Source of the DNA: Hyphomicrobiales bacterium
GTDB taxonomy: Bacteria > Pseudomonadota > Alphaproteobacteria > Rhizobiales > Phreatobacteraceae
Direction: 5' to 3'
Length of the DNA: 64,000 nucleotides
Assembly: GCA_017304475.1 (NCBI GenBank)
Contig: JAFKKV010000013.1
Coordinates: forward strand, 124,001-188,000
This document shows, one piece after another, positions 52,305 through 61,114 of the stretch. Position 1 is the first letter of the stretch. Every line of letters starts with the position of its first letter. The position numbers and the translations under genes were made by a program. The notes beneath the pieces were generated by a model. It was not told the origin of the DNA and did no database searches. It saw nothing but the letters and a program-made list of their open reading frames with translations.

Positions 52305-52673
52305 TCAGTCGTGCCGGCCGCGGACCAGCACGACGCCGACATCGTCGAAAATGGCGGCGATCGGCGCGTGCGGCTTGTGAACGGTGACACGCACCGTGCG
52401 GATCCTGGGGAAAGCGCCAAGGACGGCATCGGCGACCGCGCCCGCGGCCGCCTCCAGCAGCTTGAAACTGTGAGTGGTGAAGGCACGCTCGGTCTCTTCC
52501 GCGATCGCCGCGTAGGACACCGTATCGGCCAGATGATCGCTGCGGGCGGCTTCGCTCAGGTCGCAGGTCAAATCGAGGTCGATGACGAAACGCTGGCCGA
52601 CCTTGCCCTCATGTTCCATCACGCCGTGATGGGCATGGATCACCAGCCCCTTGATGAAGATCTGATCGGTCAT
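52305..52673 (-). CDS. folB: Dihydroneopterin aldolase
   Basis: A 122-residue enzyme cleaving dihydroneopterin to hydroxymethyl-dihydropterin and glycolaldehyde, feeding folK. Standard features: IFIKGLVIHAHHGVMEHEGK (active-site Tyr replaced by the HH-G type loop seen in many), VGQRFVIDLDLTCDLSEAAR, and a C-terminal TVRVTVHKPHAPIAAIFDDV with conserved Lys. Its ATG overlaps the folP stop by four bases (ATGA), so the two are coupled. Confidence 0.94.
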   Translation of the reverse strand: MTDQIFIKGLVIHAHHGVMEHEGKVGQRFVIDLDLTCDLSEAARSDHLADTVSYAAIAEETERAFTTHSFKLLEAAAGAVADAVLGAFPRIRTVRVTVHKPHAPIAAIFDDVGVVLVRGRHD

Positions 52674-53518
52674 CGTGCCTCGTTGATGGCTTGGGCGACT
52701 TTCAGCGCCTGGAGCGTTTCGGCCACGTCATGGGCCCGGATGATCCCGGCCCCCGCTTGCATGGCGATCAGGTGGGCGGCCAGCGATCCCCCGATGCGCC
52801 GGTCCGGCGGCGCCGGCGAAACACTGTCGATGAAGCGCTTGCGCGAGGCGCCAACCAGCACCGGCAGGCCGAAGGGCGCGAGCCGGTCGAGCTTGCCGAG
52901 CGTCTCGATGCTCTGCGCCGGCGTCTTGCCGAAGCCGATGCCGGGATCGAGCACGATCCGGTCCCGCCGGATGCCGGCCTGCTCCGCGATGGCGAGCGAA
53001 CGGTGAAAAAAGGCGTCGATATCGGCCATGATGTCGATCGCCGGATCCGCGCCGTCGCGATTGTGCATGACGATGACCGGTACGCCATGATCGGCCACGA
53101 CATGGGCCATGTCGGGATCGCGCTGCAGGCCCCAGACGTCGTTGACGATGGCCACGCCCAGCCCGAGCGCCCAGCGCGCCACGCCGGCCTTGATCGTGTC
53201 GATCGACACCGGCAGGCCGAGCCCGACCACCCCCGGCAGGACCGGCGCGAGCCGGGCGATCTCGTCATCGAAGGAGACCGGCTTGGCACCGCCATAGGGC
53301 CTGGTCGATTCGGCGCCGATATCCAGGATGTCGGCCCCCTTGCCGGCCATGCGACGGGCCTGGGCGAGCGCCAGCTCGGGCGAAAAGAACCGGCCGGCAT
53401 CGGAAAAGGAATCCGGCGTGACGTTCAAAATGCCCATGACCGCCGGCCGCCCCAGCGCCAGGAGCGCGCCGAGCAGCCCGTCTGATGATACGGCGGTCAG
53501 GGGCGGGACATGGGCCAT
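52670..53518 (-). CDS. folP: Dihydropteroate synthase
   Basis: A 282-residue TIM-barrel enzyme condensing hydroxymethyl-dihydropterin pyrophosphate with p-aminobenzoate; the target of sulfonamides. Motifs: VMGILNVTPDSFSDAGRFFS (pterin loop), ADILDIGAESTRPYGGAKPV, PVIVMHNRDGADPAIDIMAD and LDPGIGFGKTPAQSIETLGK. ATG 53518 is used; an 89-residue longer frame is a shadow. First gene of the fol operon. Confidence 0.95.
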   Translation of the reverse strand: MAHVPPLTAVSSDGLLGALLALGRPAVMGILNVTPDSFSDAGRFFSPELALAQARRMAGKGADILDIGAESTRPYGGAKPVSFDDEIARLAPVLPGVVGLGLPVSIDTIKAGVARWALGLGVAIVNDVWGLQRDPDMAHVVADHGVPVIVMHNRDGADPAIDIMADIDAFFHRSLAIAEQAGIRRDRIVLDPGIGFGKTPAQSIETLGKLDRLAPFGLPVLVGASRKRFIDSVSPAPPDRRIGGSLAAHLIAMQAGAGIIRAHDVAETLQALKVAQAINEAR

Positions 53519-53576
53519 GGCGGTGCTTTGAGCGCCTGCCCGCGCCCTGTCAACCCATACGCCACCGCCCGTGGCG

Positions 53577-54122
53577 CTACCGCTTCGCCAGCGCGGCGCA
53601 GGCTCCGATATAGCGGCTGAGCGCGGCCTTCGCGCCCTCGAGGCTGAGCTTGAAGGCAAATGCCGGAGCGGCGCTGCGCAAATTGAGCTCGGCGCCGTTC
53701 GCGTCGCGCAGGAAGGTCGCGAGATCGCGCAGCGTATCGACATCGGCGTCCTCGATGACGCCGCGTTCGGCGACGAGTTCCGCACGTTCCGGCGACGGTC
53801 CCGCGATGCTCGCGTCGAGCGTCGTCACGAACAGGTCGTCACCGGCTTCGAAGGCGATCGAAACCGGCTCCGCCTTGCCGGCCGGGCGAATGCCGGCAAC
53901 CGGTCCGCGCAGCCTGACCGCCGGCCGCGCGCCGCAGAAGAAGCCGAGATAGACCGTGCCGGCCGAGGCGCCCTCGCCGACCGTGGTCGAGACGAAGGCC
54001 TGGACCTGGCCGTCGGCCTCGGTGATGCGCCAGCCGGCAGGCTCGGTCTGCGCGACGGCCAAAGTGGCCGTGGCTGATAGCGCCACGGCGGTGAAGGCGA
54101 TCGCCTTGAACAAATGTCGCAT
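53577..54122 (-). CDS. Secreted hypothetical protein
   Basis: A 181-residue protein with a clear Sec signal peptide (HLFKAIAFTAVALSATATLA then VAQT). The mature part, WRITEADGQVQAFVSTTVGE, AGTVYLGFFCGARPAVRLRG and EPVSIAFEAGDDLFVTTLDA, is beta-rich and reminiscent of the invasion-associated locus B shape, but the key residues are not convincing. Its start touches the stop of the preceding gene (TGATG), so it is cotranscribed. Periplasmic, function unknown. Confidence 0.7.
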   Translation of the reverse strand: MRHLFKAIAFTAVALSATATLAVAQTEPAGWRITEADGQVQAFVSTTVGEGASAGTVYLGFFCGARPAVRLRGPVAGIRPAGKAEPVSIAFEAGDDLFVTTLDASIAGPSPERAELVAERGVIEDADVDTLRDLATFLRDANGAELNLRSAAPAFAFKLSLEGAKAALSRYIGACAALAKR

Positions 54123-54508
54123 CAGACGAATTGCGACAGCCCCGGCGTGCCGCCGACGATCTGGCCCATGACGTCCTCGCCGGCATGCTCGCGCCCGAAA
54201 GCCACCAGTTCCTTGCCGACGGTGGAGATCTGGCCCATGTCGAGGCCCGCGCCCATCAGATTGGCGCCGAGGCCCATGATGCCGCCGCCCATCAGGCCAC
54301 CGACCATGCCCATCAGGCCGCCGCCACCGCCACCCGAAGCCTGGGCGATCAGGTCCGTGGAGCCCGGCAGCGCCGCCAGCATCTGCTGGACCGGCTCCGA
54401 GGGGCCTTCCTTCTGCAGGAAGCCGAGAATCATGCCGACCGCCTTGGAGGCAAGCCCGGCGTCGATGCCGGCCGCGGCAGCGACGCGGTTGATGAGATCT
54501 TCGATCAT
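54122..54508 (-). CDS. DUF2267/DUF2780-like helical protein
   Basis: A 128-residue protein. The N-terminal MIEDLINRVAAAAGIDAGLA SKAVG is a helix pair repeated in this group, GFLQKEGPSEPVQQMLAALP follows, then a long Gly/Met-rich flexible region (GGGGGGLMGMVGGLMGGGIM) and a final helix pair VGKELVAFGREHAGEDVMGQ IVG. I recall such proteins in many Alphaproteobacteria, annotated only as DUFs. No signal peptide. It heads a two-gene operon with the secreted protein. Confidence 0.6.
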   Translation of the reverse strand: MIEDLINRVAAAAGIDAGLASKAVGMILGFLQKEGPSEPVQQMLAALPGSTDLIAQASGGGGGGLMGMVGGLMGGGIMGLGANLMGAGLDMGQISTVGKELVAFGREHAGEDVMGQIVGGTPGLSQFV

Positions 54509-54782
54509 GTCATGTCTCCCAGATGCAAGAACGGCTCCGGGCTGATCGTCGATCCCCCTGAGGTTGCCGCAATATGGCTGTCAGGGCTGCGCCGGGCAAG
54601 CAGCGAACATTCGCGGCGCGCTGTTTCTAAGCGCCGGTCTTTGTGATCTTCTCCGCGCGGGGCGTCGGTGCCGGCACGCGACGGTGGCGCCGCTCCACCT
54701 CTCGTTTTGCCTAGGCTTTCGCACCGGGCGGATCTTCGCCCGAGCGGCGCGAGGCGGCCGAAAACGCCTCCGGAGCAATTGC

Positions 54783-55157
54783 ATGTCCCACGATCGTTCA
54801 ACCGTCGACGCCGTCATCCAGCTCTATCTCGACGGCCTTTATGAATGCGATGCCGACAAGCTCGGCCAGGCCTTCCATCCGAGCGCCGACCTGCGCTGGA
54901 ACGAGGCTGGCGAACTCAAGGCGCTCGGTTATTCCGATTGGCTCGCGGCCGTGCGCAAGCGCACCTCGCCCAAATCCCAGGGGCACCCGCGCCACGACTT
55001 CGTCGTCACCGTCGACCGCTCCGACGAGACGACCGCCTTCGTGAAGGTCAAATGTGCACTGCCGCCGCGCTTCTTCACCGATTATCTCGTGCTGATGAAG
55101 CTCACCGGCGGCTGGCAGGTCGTTTCGAAATCCTACCGCTTCGAGACCCAAGACTGA
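54783..55157 (+). CDS. NTF2-like protein, putative lumazine-binding type (paralogue)
   Basis: A 124-residue SnoaL/NTF2-fold protein: STVDAVIQLYLDGLYECDAD, KLGQAFHPSADLRWNEAGEL and FTDYLVLMKLTGGWQVVSKS. It is clearly the same family as the gene at 3826-4245, sharing xxxIQLYxDGLxxxD-x2-xLGxxFHxxA near the N-terminus and x-LTGGWQVVSK near the end. ATG 54783 is used, with GGAG about nine bases upstream. Stand-alone here, divergent from the DUF2267-like gene. Ligand unknown. Confidence 0.75.
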   Translation: MSHDRSTVDAVIQLYLDGLYECDADKLGQAFHPSADLRWNEAGELKALGYSDWLAAVRKRTSPKSQGHPRHDFVVTVDRSDETTAFVKVKCALPPRFFTDYLVLMKLTGGWQVVSKSYRFETQD

Positions 55158-55180
55158 GACCGCGGCCTTGCGCAAAAACA

Positions 55181-55209
55181 TCACGGCCGGCCCCAAGGGC
55201 CGGCCGTGA
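55181..55209. terminator. Terminator between convergent genes
   Basis: TCACGGCCGGCCC-CAA-GGGCCGGCCGTGA is a perfect 13-bp stem. Read leftward it is followed by TGTTTTTGC, a T-run, so it mainly ends the DsbA-like gene. Confidence 0.82.
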
Positions 55210-55244
55210 ACGTTCAGACATGGCGGCAGGACGACCGGCGCGCC

Positions 55245-56066
55245 TCAGCAGACATTGGCTTCGCGGGCGCAGCCGGCGCGGGCCCGCACCAGGTTTTCAC
55301 GCAGCTTCTCAACACCGACGGCACCGACCACCACCTCGTCGCCGATGATATAGGTCGGCGTGCCGTTGATGCGCAGGAGATCGGCGAGGCGCGCCGTCTC
55401 CGCCAGCTCGGCGCGGATCTGCGGGGCGTTCATGTCACGCTCCAGCCGCGCCATGTCGGCGCCGACCTCACGGGCAACCTCAAGGGCGCGGGCGCGGTTG
55501 GCCTGGCCGCGGCCACCCAGAAGCTTGGTGTGGAATTCCTCGTATTTGGCGCCCTGGATCTGCATCTTGAGGGCGAGCGCCACCTGCGACGCCTCCACCG
55601 AGCCGGGGCCGAGCACCGGGAAATCCCGCAGCACGAGACGGATGCGGCGATCCTGGCGGACCAGATCCATGGTCTCGACCATGGCGCGCTTGCAGAAGCC
55701 GCAATTGTAATCGAAGAACTCGACAATGGTGACGTCGCCCTGCGGATTGCCCAGCACGACCTGATTGGCGGCGCGGTAAAGCTGCTGGCGGTTGGCCTGG
55801 AAGGCCTCGCCGCGCGCCCGCTCCTCATTGGCCGCCTGGCGCCGCTCGAGTTCGACCAATGCCTCCTGCAGCACTTCCGGGTTCTTCAGGAGATAGTCGC
55901 GGATGATCGCCTCGATACGCGCCCGTTCCTCGGGCGTCGCCTGCACCGTCGGCGCGGTCGACATCTGCGGCGCGGTCGAGGTCTGGGCGGCGGCCGGGCC
56001 GGCATGACCCAGGGTTGCGATACCAAGGGCCGCGGCCAGGGCAAAAGCGACAGGGCGGAAATTCAT
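55245..56066 (-). CDS. DsbA-family periplasmic thiol oxidoreductase
   Basis: A 273-residue exported protein. Sec signal peptide MNFRPVAFALAAALGIATLG is followed by a helical region (EERARIEAIIRDYLLKNPEV LQEALVELERR) that may dimerise. The thioredoxin domain has the redox pair in FFDYNCGFCKRAMVETMDLV (Cys-Gly-Phe-Cys). The C-terminal LRINGTPTYIIGDEVVVGAV contains the cis-Pro. ATG 56066 with GAGGG upstream is chosen. It resembles the ScsC/DsbG-like group with an N-terminal helical stalk, suggesting isomerase or oxidase activity. Twelve bases after the M48 protease gene, so an operon. Confidence 0.9.
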   Translation of the reverse strand: MNFRPVAFALAAALGIATLGHAGPAAAQTSTAPQMSTAPTVQATPEERARIEAIIRDYLLKNPEVLQEALVELERRQAANEERARGEAFQANRQQLYRAANQVVLGNPQGDVTIVEFFDYNCGFCKRAMVETMDLVRQDRRIRLVLRDFPVLGPGSVEASQVALALKMQIQGAKYEEFHTKLLGGRGQANRARALEVAREVGADMARLERDMNAPQIRAELAETARLADLLRINGTPTYIIGDEVVVGAVGVEKLRENLVRARAGCAREANVC

Positions 56067-56077
56067 GGGATAGACCC

Positions 56078-57460
56078 TCAATTCTGGTTGCGCCGCTGGG
56101 CGACGATGTCTTCGGCGCGAAGCCAGCCGGGCGAGCCGGCGGGAAGAGATGCCTGGGCGCGACGGGCAAGCCCGCGGGCGGCACCGAGGTCGCCTTCGTA
56201 AAGCGATGTCTGGGCGGCGGCGAGATCGGCCTGGCCGCGATCGCCCTTGCGGCCATAAGCAATGGCGAGCTGGCGATAACCGTCGGCGGCCTCCGGCTCG
56301 CGCTGCAGGGCGAGGCGCAACTCGCGGACCGCTTCGTCGAGCACCGCATTGTTGCCGGTGGCCACCAGGGCGTGGCCCAGCATGATACGGATCAGGCCGG
56401 AATTGGGCGCCAGCGCCACGGCCCGGCGCAGCGGCGCGATGGCCTGGCCTGGCAGGCCGGTCTCCAGCAGGATCTGACCCTTGATCTCATGGAAATAGGG
56501 ATTGTTCGGCTGCGTCCGGATCAGATCGTCGGCGAGCGCGGCGGCGCGGTTGCGATCGCCGAAACGGAACATCTGGATGGCGCGGGCGTAACGGGCCGGC
56601 AAGGACGTGTCGCTCGGCGGGAAACGCCGCGTGATCGCGTCGTTGCGCTCGACGAAGCCGGCGAGCTTGGCGCGCGCGAGATTATGACGCATCACGCGGT
56701 CGGCCGGATCGGTGGCGTTGTAATGGGGGCTCGCCTTGGCCAGCGGCTCGATATTGGCGACGCGATCCGCCGGGATCGGGTGGCTGATCATATAGGGATC
56801 GGCCTGGCGTGCCGCGAACATGGTCTGGTCCTGCAGGCGGCGGAACGTGTCGACCATGCCCTTGGCGGACTGGCCGGTGGCGTTGAGATAGTTGATGGCG
56901 GCGCGATCGGCGGCGGCCTCCTCGCCGCGCTGATAGGCCAAAAGCGAGCGCATGGCGATATGGGGGCCACCCATGAGCACGCCGGGTGCCGCCTCGCCGA
57001 CACTGCTGCCGGCACGGCCGCCCGCGGCTCCCGCCGCGACCGCGCCGGCGCCGACCAGCATGCCGATGACGGCGACGATCTGGGCGCGCTCGACCGCCTC
57101 ACGCAGGCGCGCCAGATGGCCGCCGGCAATATGGCCGGTTTCATGCGCCATCACGCCGATCAGTTCGTTCGGCGTCCTGGAATCCATGATCGCGCCGGCA
57201 TTGACGAAGATGCGCCGGCCATTGGCGACAAAGGCGTTGAAGCCGCGATCGTTGATGATGACCACATTGGTCTGGCTGCCGCCGACGCCGGCGGCGCGAA
57301 ACAGCGGCCGCGCATAGTCGCGCAGGAGGTTCTCGATCTCGGTATCGCGAACGATCGGCAGGCCCTGCTGCTGGGCACGCGCCGGCGCTCCCGTCGAAAT
57401 GGCGACGAGAGATGCGAGCGCCGATGCTGCAAGACGGTTGCGAAGCGGGCGAAACTTCAT
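56078..57460 (-). CDS. M48-family metalloprotease with TPR repeats (BepA-like)
   Basis: A 460-residue periplasmic enzyme. Signal peptide MKFRPLRNRLAASALASLVA is followed by the zinc site ELIGVMAHETGHIAGGHLAR (HExxH) with a third ligand in RGEEAAADRAAINYLNATG. A hydrophobic hairpin VAVIGMLVGAGAVAAGAAGG may contact the membrane. About residues 290-440 form TPR repeats (FRFGDRNRAAALADDLIRTQ, PNNPYFHEIKGQILLETGLP). BepA relatives mature LptD and BAM substrates at the outer membrane. Cotranscribed with the DsbA-like gene, which fits a role in envelope protein quality control. Confidence 0.92.
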   Translation of the reverse strand: MKFRPLRNRLAASALASLVAISTGAPARAQQQGLPIVRDTEIENLLRDYARPLFRAAGVGGSQTNVVIINDRGFNAFVANGRRIFVNAGAIMDSRTPNELIGVMAHETGHIAGGHLARLREAVERAQIVAVIGMLVGAGAVAAGAAGGRAGSSVGEAAPGVLMGGPHIAMRSLLAYQRGEEAAADRAAINYLNATGQSAKGMVDTFRRLQDQTMFAARQADPYMISHPIPADRVANIEPLAKASPHYNATDPADRVMRHNLARAKLAGFVERNDAITRRFPPSDTSLPARYARAIQMFRFGDRNRAAALADDLIRTQPNNPYFHEIKGQILLETGLPGQAIAPLRRAVALAPNSGLIRIMLGHALVATGNNAVLDEAVRELRLALQREPEAADGYRQLAIAYGRKGDRGQADLAAAQTSLYEGDLGAARGLARRAQASLPAGSPGWLRAEDIVAQRRNQN

Positions 57461-57656
57461 CGTGACGGGAACCTACGGAGTGGACAGGCAAGGGTCAACG
57501 CGCAGCCGATCACGTTCGGGCGAGAACCGTGACCGCGCGACGACGGTATGTTAGAGCGCTTGCCGCTCTCAAGATCCAGTGCCGATGGTGGTCAGCCCCC
57601 ACCATCCCCGGATGCCTATGCTGAGGCAAACGGGCAAAACCATGACGAGGTTCATC

Positions 57657-58835
57657 ATGTCGCGCGAGGGCATTGCCCGTTCGCTGCTTACCCCGACCCG
57701 GCGCGGGTCGGTCGCCCCCTTCCTGGTCATGGATGTGATGACGGCGGCCGCCAAGGCCGAGGCCGAGGGCCGTAGCGTCATTCATATGGAGGTCGGCCAG
57801 CCGGCCGCGGCGACGCCGCTCACGGTACGCGAGGCCGCGGCGCGAGCGCTGATGGAAGGCCAGATCGGCGATACCCTGGCGCTCGGCATCCCCGAACTGC
57901 GCCAGCGGATCGCCCGCTATTATGCCGAGGCCCATGGCGTCGAAGTGCCGATCGAGCGCATCGCGGTCACCATGGGGTCGTCATCGGCCTTCATCCTGTC
58001 GTTCCTGGCCCTGTTCGAGGTGGGCGACCGGGTGGCGATCGCAAGCCCCGGCTACCCCGCCTACAAGAACATCCTGGAAGCGCTCGGCTGCGAGGTGGTG
58101 TTCATCGAGACCACCGCCGCGACCCGTTATGCCATCACCCCGGACATGCTCGCGGCCGAACATGCCAGGAAGCCGCTCGCGGGCCTCTTGGTGGCAAGCC
58201 CCGGCAACCCGACCGGCACGATGATGACGCCGCCCGCGCTTTCCGCCCTGATCGGCGCGGCGCGCGACCTCGGCATCCGCTTCATCTCGGATGAGATCTA
58301 TCACGGGCTGTCCTACGACATGCCCTGCGCGACGGCGCTGGAGACCTCCAGCGACGTGGTGGTGATCAATTCCTTCTCGAAATATTACTGCATGACCGGC
58401 TGGCGCATCGGCTGGATGGTGGTTCCCGAAACGCTGGTGCGCGCGACCGAGTGCCTGGCCCAGAACCTGTTCATCTCAGCGCCGAAGCTCAGCCAGGTCG
58501 CGGCGCTGGCGGCCTTCGAGGCGACCGAGGCCCTGGAGGTGATCAAGGCGGGTTATGCGGCGAACCGCAAGGTGCTGCTGGAAGGCTTGCCCAAGGCCGG
58601 GCTCGACCGCCTGCTGCCGGTCGACGGGGCCTTCTACATCTATGCCGATATCGGCCATCTCACCAATGACAGCCTGGATTTCGCCCGGCGCATGCTGGCC
58701 GAGACCGGGGTCGCGGCAACCCCGGGTCCGGATTTCGACCCGTTCAACGGCATGCACGCCATGCGCTTCTCCTTCGCCGGCTCGACGCCGGACATGGAAG
58801 AGGCGGTGAGGCGGCTGGCCAAGTGGCTCGCCTGA
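57657..58835 (+). CDS. PLP-dependent aminotransferase, class I/II
   Basis: A 392-residue fold-type I enzyme. I choose ATG 57657, behind GACGAGG, but ATG 57642 is possible. Key blocks: VIHMEVGQPAAATPLTVREA, MGSSSAFILSFLALFEVGDR, VASPGNPTGTMMTPPALSAL, FISDEIYHGLSYDMPCATAL and the PLP lysine in VVINSFSKYYCMTGWRIGWM. The C-terminal YADIGHLTNDSLDFARRMLA fits aspartate or aromatic aminotransferases. The substrate cannot be fixed. It stands alone, divergent from the M48 protease gene. Confidence 0.88.
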   Translation: MSREGIARSLLTPTRRGSVAPFLVMDVMTAAAKAEAEGRSVIHMEVGQPAAATPLTVREAAARALMEGQIGDTLALGIPELRQRIARYYAEAHGVEVPIERIAVTMGSSSAFILSFLALFEVGDRVAIASPGYPAYKNILEALGCEVVFIETTAATRYAITPDMLAAEHARKPLAGLLVASPGNPTGTMMTPPALSALIGAARDLGIRFISDEIYHGLSYDMPCATALETSSDVVVINSFSKYYCMTGWRIGWMVVPETLVRATECLAQNLFISAPKLSQVAALAAFEATEALEVIKAGYAANRKVLLEGLPKAGLDRLLPVDGAFYIYADIGHLTNDSLDFARRMLAETGVAATPGPDFDPFNGMHAMRFSFAGSTPDMEEAVRRLAKWLA

Positions 58836-58854
58836 GCCGGCAAACCCGCAGGCG

Positions 58855-59613
58855 TCAGGGCATGTAGCCGGTGGCGAGGGCATGGGCCCATTCGGGCCGG
58901 CCATTGGCGGCGGCACGCGCGGCGGCCGCCTGCCAGTCATAGGTGACGGCGATCTGCTCCACCCCCGTCACGGCGCCGCCCTCGATGGTGACCAGCGCAT
59001 AACGGGCATGGGGCGAACCGACCTCGGAGACATGCGGATGCGGCTCGGCCGGGTCGTCATAACCCGGCTGCCCGACGCTGCCGGGATTGACGATGACCGC
59101 ACTGCTCCCAGGCACCTGCAGGACCCTGGCAATATGACTGTGGCCGCAGAGCACAAGGCCGGCGCCATGGATATCGCCGAGCCGTTCAGCGATGGCCGAG
59201 GCGGGCGACAGTGCCAGCCGGCCGCCCACGACATCCTCGGTGAGATAGGCGTTGTCGTCGCCGGGCGTTGCGTGAAACGCCCGGACCAGCACGCCGCCGA
59301 CGTCGAAATCGACCATGTGCGGCAGGCTGCCGAGCCAGTGAACATGGCTCTGGTCCAGAGCTTCACGGGCAAAACGGTCGGATGCATAGATCCGCTCCGG
59401 GTCGGCGGTCGCCACCCAGCGGTCGTGATTGCCGCGCACCGTGGTGAGCCCGAGGCCGCGCAGCCTTTCGCAGGTCTCGCGAGGCCAGAGCGGCCCCGAC
59501 ACGCAATCGCCGAGATCGACGATGCGCTCGACCCCGCGGGTCGCGATATCGGCGAGCACGGCGTCGAGCGCCAATACGTTGCCGTGAATGTCGGCGATCA
59601 CGGCAAAACGCAT
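58855..59613 (-). CDS. Metallophosphoesterase, YfcE/CapA-like
   Basis: A 252-residue phosphoesterase. Metal ligands: FAVIADIHGNVLALDAVLAD (D-x-H), RIVDLGDCVSGPLWPRETCE, VRGNHDRWVATADPERIYAS (G-N-H-D/E) and LVLCGHSHIARVLQVPGSSA (G-H-S/T-H). ATG 59613 has GGAG eight bases upstream; a longer in-frame extension is not used. Members hydrolyse cyclic or diadenosine phosphates; substrate unknown. It converges with the aminotransferase gene. Confidence 0.9.
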   Translation of the reverse strand: MRFAVIADIHGNVLALDAVLADIATRGVERIVDLGDCVSGPLWPRETCERLRGLGLTTVRGNHDRWVATADPERIYASDRFAREALDQSHVHWLGSLPHMVDFDVGGVLVRAFHATPGDDNAYLTEDVVGGRLALSPASAIAERLGDIHGAGLVLCGHSHIARVLQVPGSSAVIVNPGSVGQPGYDDPAEPHPHVSEVGSPHARYALVTIEGGAVTGVEQIAVTYDWQAAAARAAANGRPEWAHALATGYMP

Positions 59614-59707
59614 GGCGGCTCCAAAGCACTGTGGCATGAGGGCGTCATCGTGGACCAGGCCGGCGCCCGAGTGCAAGGCGCGCGGATCAGTTCAGCCGAA
59701 TGACGCG

Positions 59708-59986
59708 TCAGAGCAACAGGTCGCCATATTCGCCGTGCTTGGCGATATAGGCGCCGATGAACGGGCATTGGGCGACGACCTTGAGGCCTTGCGCCCTTGC
59801 GTCGTCGAGCGCACCGCGCGCCAAAGCCGAACCGATGCCGCGGCCCGAGAGCTCGTTCGGCACCTCGGTGTGCACGAAGGTGATGACGCCCCCGTCCAGT
59901 CGATAATAGGCGGCGGCGACATGCCCCTCGACATCGAGCTCGTAGCGCTTGAGCTCGGGATTGTTGCGCACTGCATTCGTCATCAT
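59708..59986 (-). CDS. GNAT-family acetyltransferase of the YjdJ type
   Basis: A 92-residue minimal GNAT protein: AAAYYRLDGGVITFVHTEVP, ELSGRGIGSALARGALDDAR (the acetyl-CoA R-G-x-G-x-A loop) and VVAQCPFIGAYIAKHGEYGD. The length matches the small YjdJ/NATD1 group. Two adjacent ATG codons (59986, 59983) follow a GCGAGG element. Substrate unknown. Confidence 0.88.
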   Translation of the reverse strand: MMTNAVRNNPELKRYELDVEGHVAAAYYRLDGGVITFVHTEVPNELSGRGIGSALARGALDDARAQGLKVVAQCPFIGAYIAKHGEYGDLLL

Positions 59987-60207
59987 GGACCTCGCTCTTC
60001 GACACCGGACCGGTTCGGCCGGCCTCGACCAACAGTCAAATCTCGCCGCGCCTCACGTCTTGGGCGACCGCATCGACGCGCCCCAGCGACAAGATCAGCA
60101 ACGCGCGCCAGATGGCAACCCGCCATGGCGAAGCCACGCCGCATTCCAGCAACCTGGTCCGATGCGCGGCTCTCCCGGCACGCCGCGCCGTCTTTTTAGT
60201 TTGCCAA

Positions 60208-60245
60208 ATGGAAAACTTTCGATATAGTTCTCCATATGGAAAACT
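60208..60245 (+). promoter_or_regulatory. ArsR-type operator overlapping the start codon
   Basis: ATGGAAAACT-N8-AGTTCTCCAT (60208-60235) is an inverted repeat with nine of ten positions paired. The start codon itself begins a third copy, ATGGAAAACT (60236-60245), in direct repeat. This stretch is AT-rich and fits autoregulation by the ArsR protein. Confidence 0.72.
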
Positions 60246-60586
60246 ATCAATCCTCACTTGATGCGGCCTTCCACGCGCTGGCCGATCCCACCAGACGAGC
60301 CGTCGTCAGCCGCCTGACGAAGGGCCCCGCATCCGTCAAGGAACTGGCGGAGCCCTTCAGCATGGGCCTGCCGGCCTTCATGAAACATCTCGGCATTCTC
60401 GAAAAGGACGGCCTGATCCGTTCCGAAAAGGTCGGCCGCATCCGCACCTGCCGGGTGAACACCGAGGGACTGGCGGCCGCCGAATCGTGGCTCGCCGAAC
60501 AGCGCAGGCTTTGGCAGGCCAGGACGGATCGGCTTGCCGACTATGTCGAAACCCAGATGACCAGGAGCATTGACGATGCCGATTAA
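60236..60586 (+). CDS. ArsR-family winged-helix regulator
   Basis: A 116-residue DNA-binding protein: LDAAFHALADPTRRAVVSRL, SVKELAEPFSMGLPAFMKHL (helix-turn-helix), LEKDGLIRSEKVGRIRTCRV and a helical tail EQRRLWQARTDRLADYVETQ. It lacks the metal-binding Cys motif of ArsR/SmtB, placing it in the group linked to AHSA1/SRPBCC genes, which responds to unknown signals. It overlaps the next gene by 11 bases and would repress both. Confidence 0.93.
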   Translation: MENYQSSLDAAFHALADPTRRAVVSRLTKGPASVKELAEPFSMGLPAFMKHLGILEKDGLIRSEKVGRIRTCRVNTEGLAAAESWLAEQRRLWQARTDRLADYVETQMTRSIDDAD

Positions 60587-61046
60587 GGAATCCGAACTCA
60601 CCATTGCGCGTTTCATCAACGCGCCGCCGGCCCTCGTCTGGAAGGCATGGAGCACGCCCGAGCACCTGGCGAAATGGTGGATCCCCGCCCCCATCGAATG
60701 CAAGGTGATCAAGCTGGACCTGCGCCCGGGCGGCGGATTCGAGACCCGCATGCGCGAGGGCGACGGCGAATTCCAGCCCCATGTCGACGGCTGCTTCCTG
60801 GATATCGTTCCCGAGGCCCGCCTGATCTTCACGACGGTCCTGACGGAGGGGTGGCAGCCGGCCGAACCCTGGCTGGCCCTGACCGCGATCATCACATTCA
60901 CGCCCGAGGGGAGCGGCACCCGATATGCGGCGCGCGTCCTGCACAAGAATGCCGCGGACTCGCAGAAACATGACAATATGGGGTTCCAGGACGGCTGGGG
61001 GACCGGGATCGACCAGCTCGCGGCCTTTGTCGGGCGATTGGCCTGA
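60576..61046 (+). CDS. SRPBCC/AHSA1-family protein
   Basis: A 156-residue START-like hydrophobic-pocket protein: LTIARFINAPPALVWKAWST, PEHLAKWWIPAPIECKVIKL, GGFETRMREGDGEFQPHVDG and a C-terminal HDNMGFQDGWGTGIDQLAAF, the standard Aha1/CalC-like signature. AGGAG lies eight bases before ATG 60576, inside the preceding gene's end. The ArsR-AHSA1 pair is very common in Alphaproteobacteria, but ligand and function are unknown. Confidence 0.9.
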   Translation: MPIKESELTIARFINAPPALVWKAWSTPEHLAKWWIPAPIECKVIKLDLRPGGGFETRMREGDGEFQPHVDGCFLDIVPEARLIFTTVLTEGWQPAEPWLALTAIITFTPEGSGTRYAARVLHKNAADSQKHDNMGFQDGWGTGIDQLAAFVGRLA

Positions 61047-61114
61047 ACCGGCGGCCGGGTCGCTCCGGGCTCGGCGCGGTCATCGCCGCTCCGCGGCGCT
61101 GGTGGATCCCGCCC

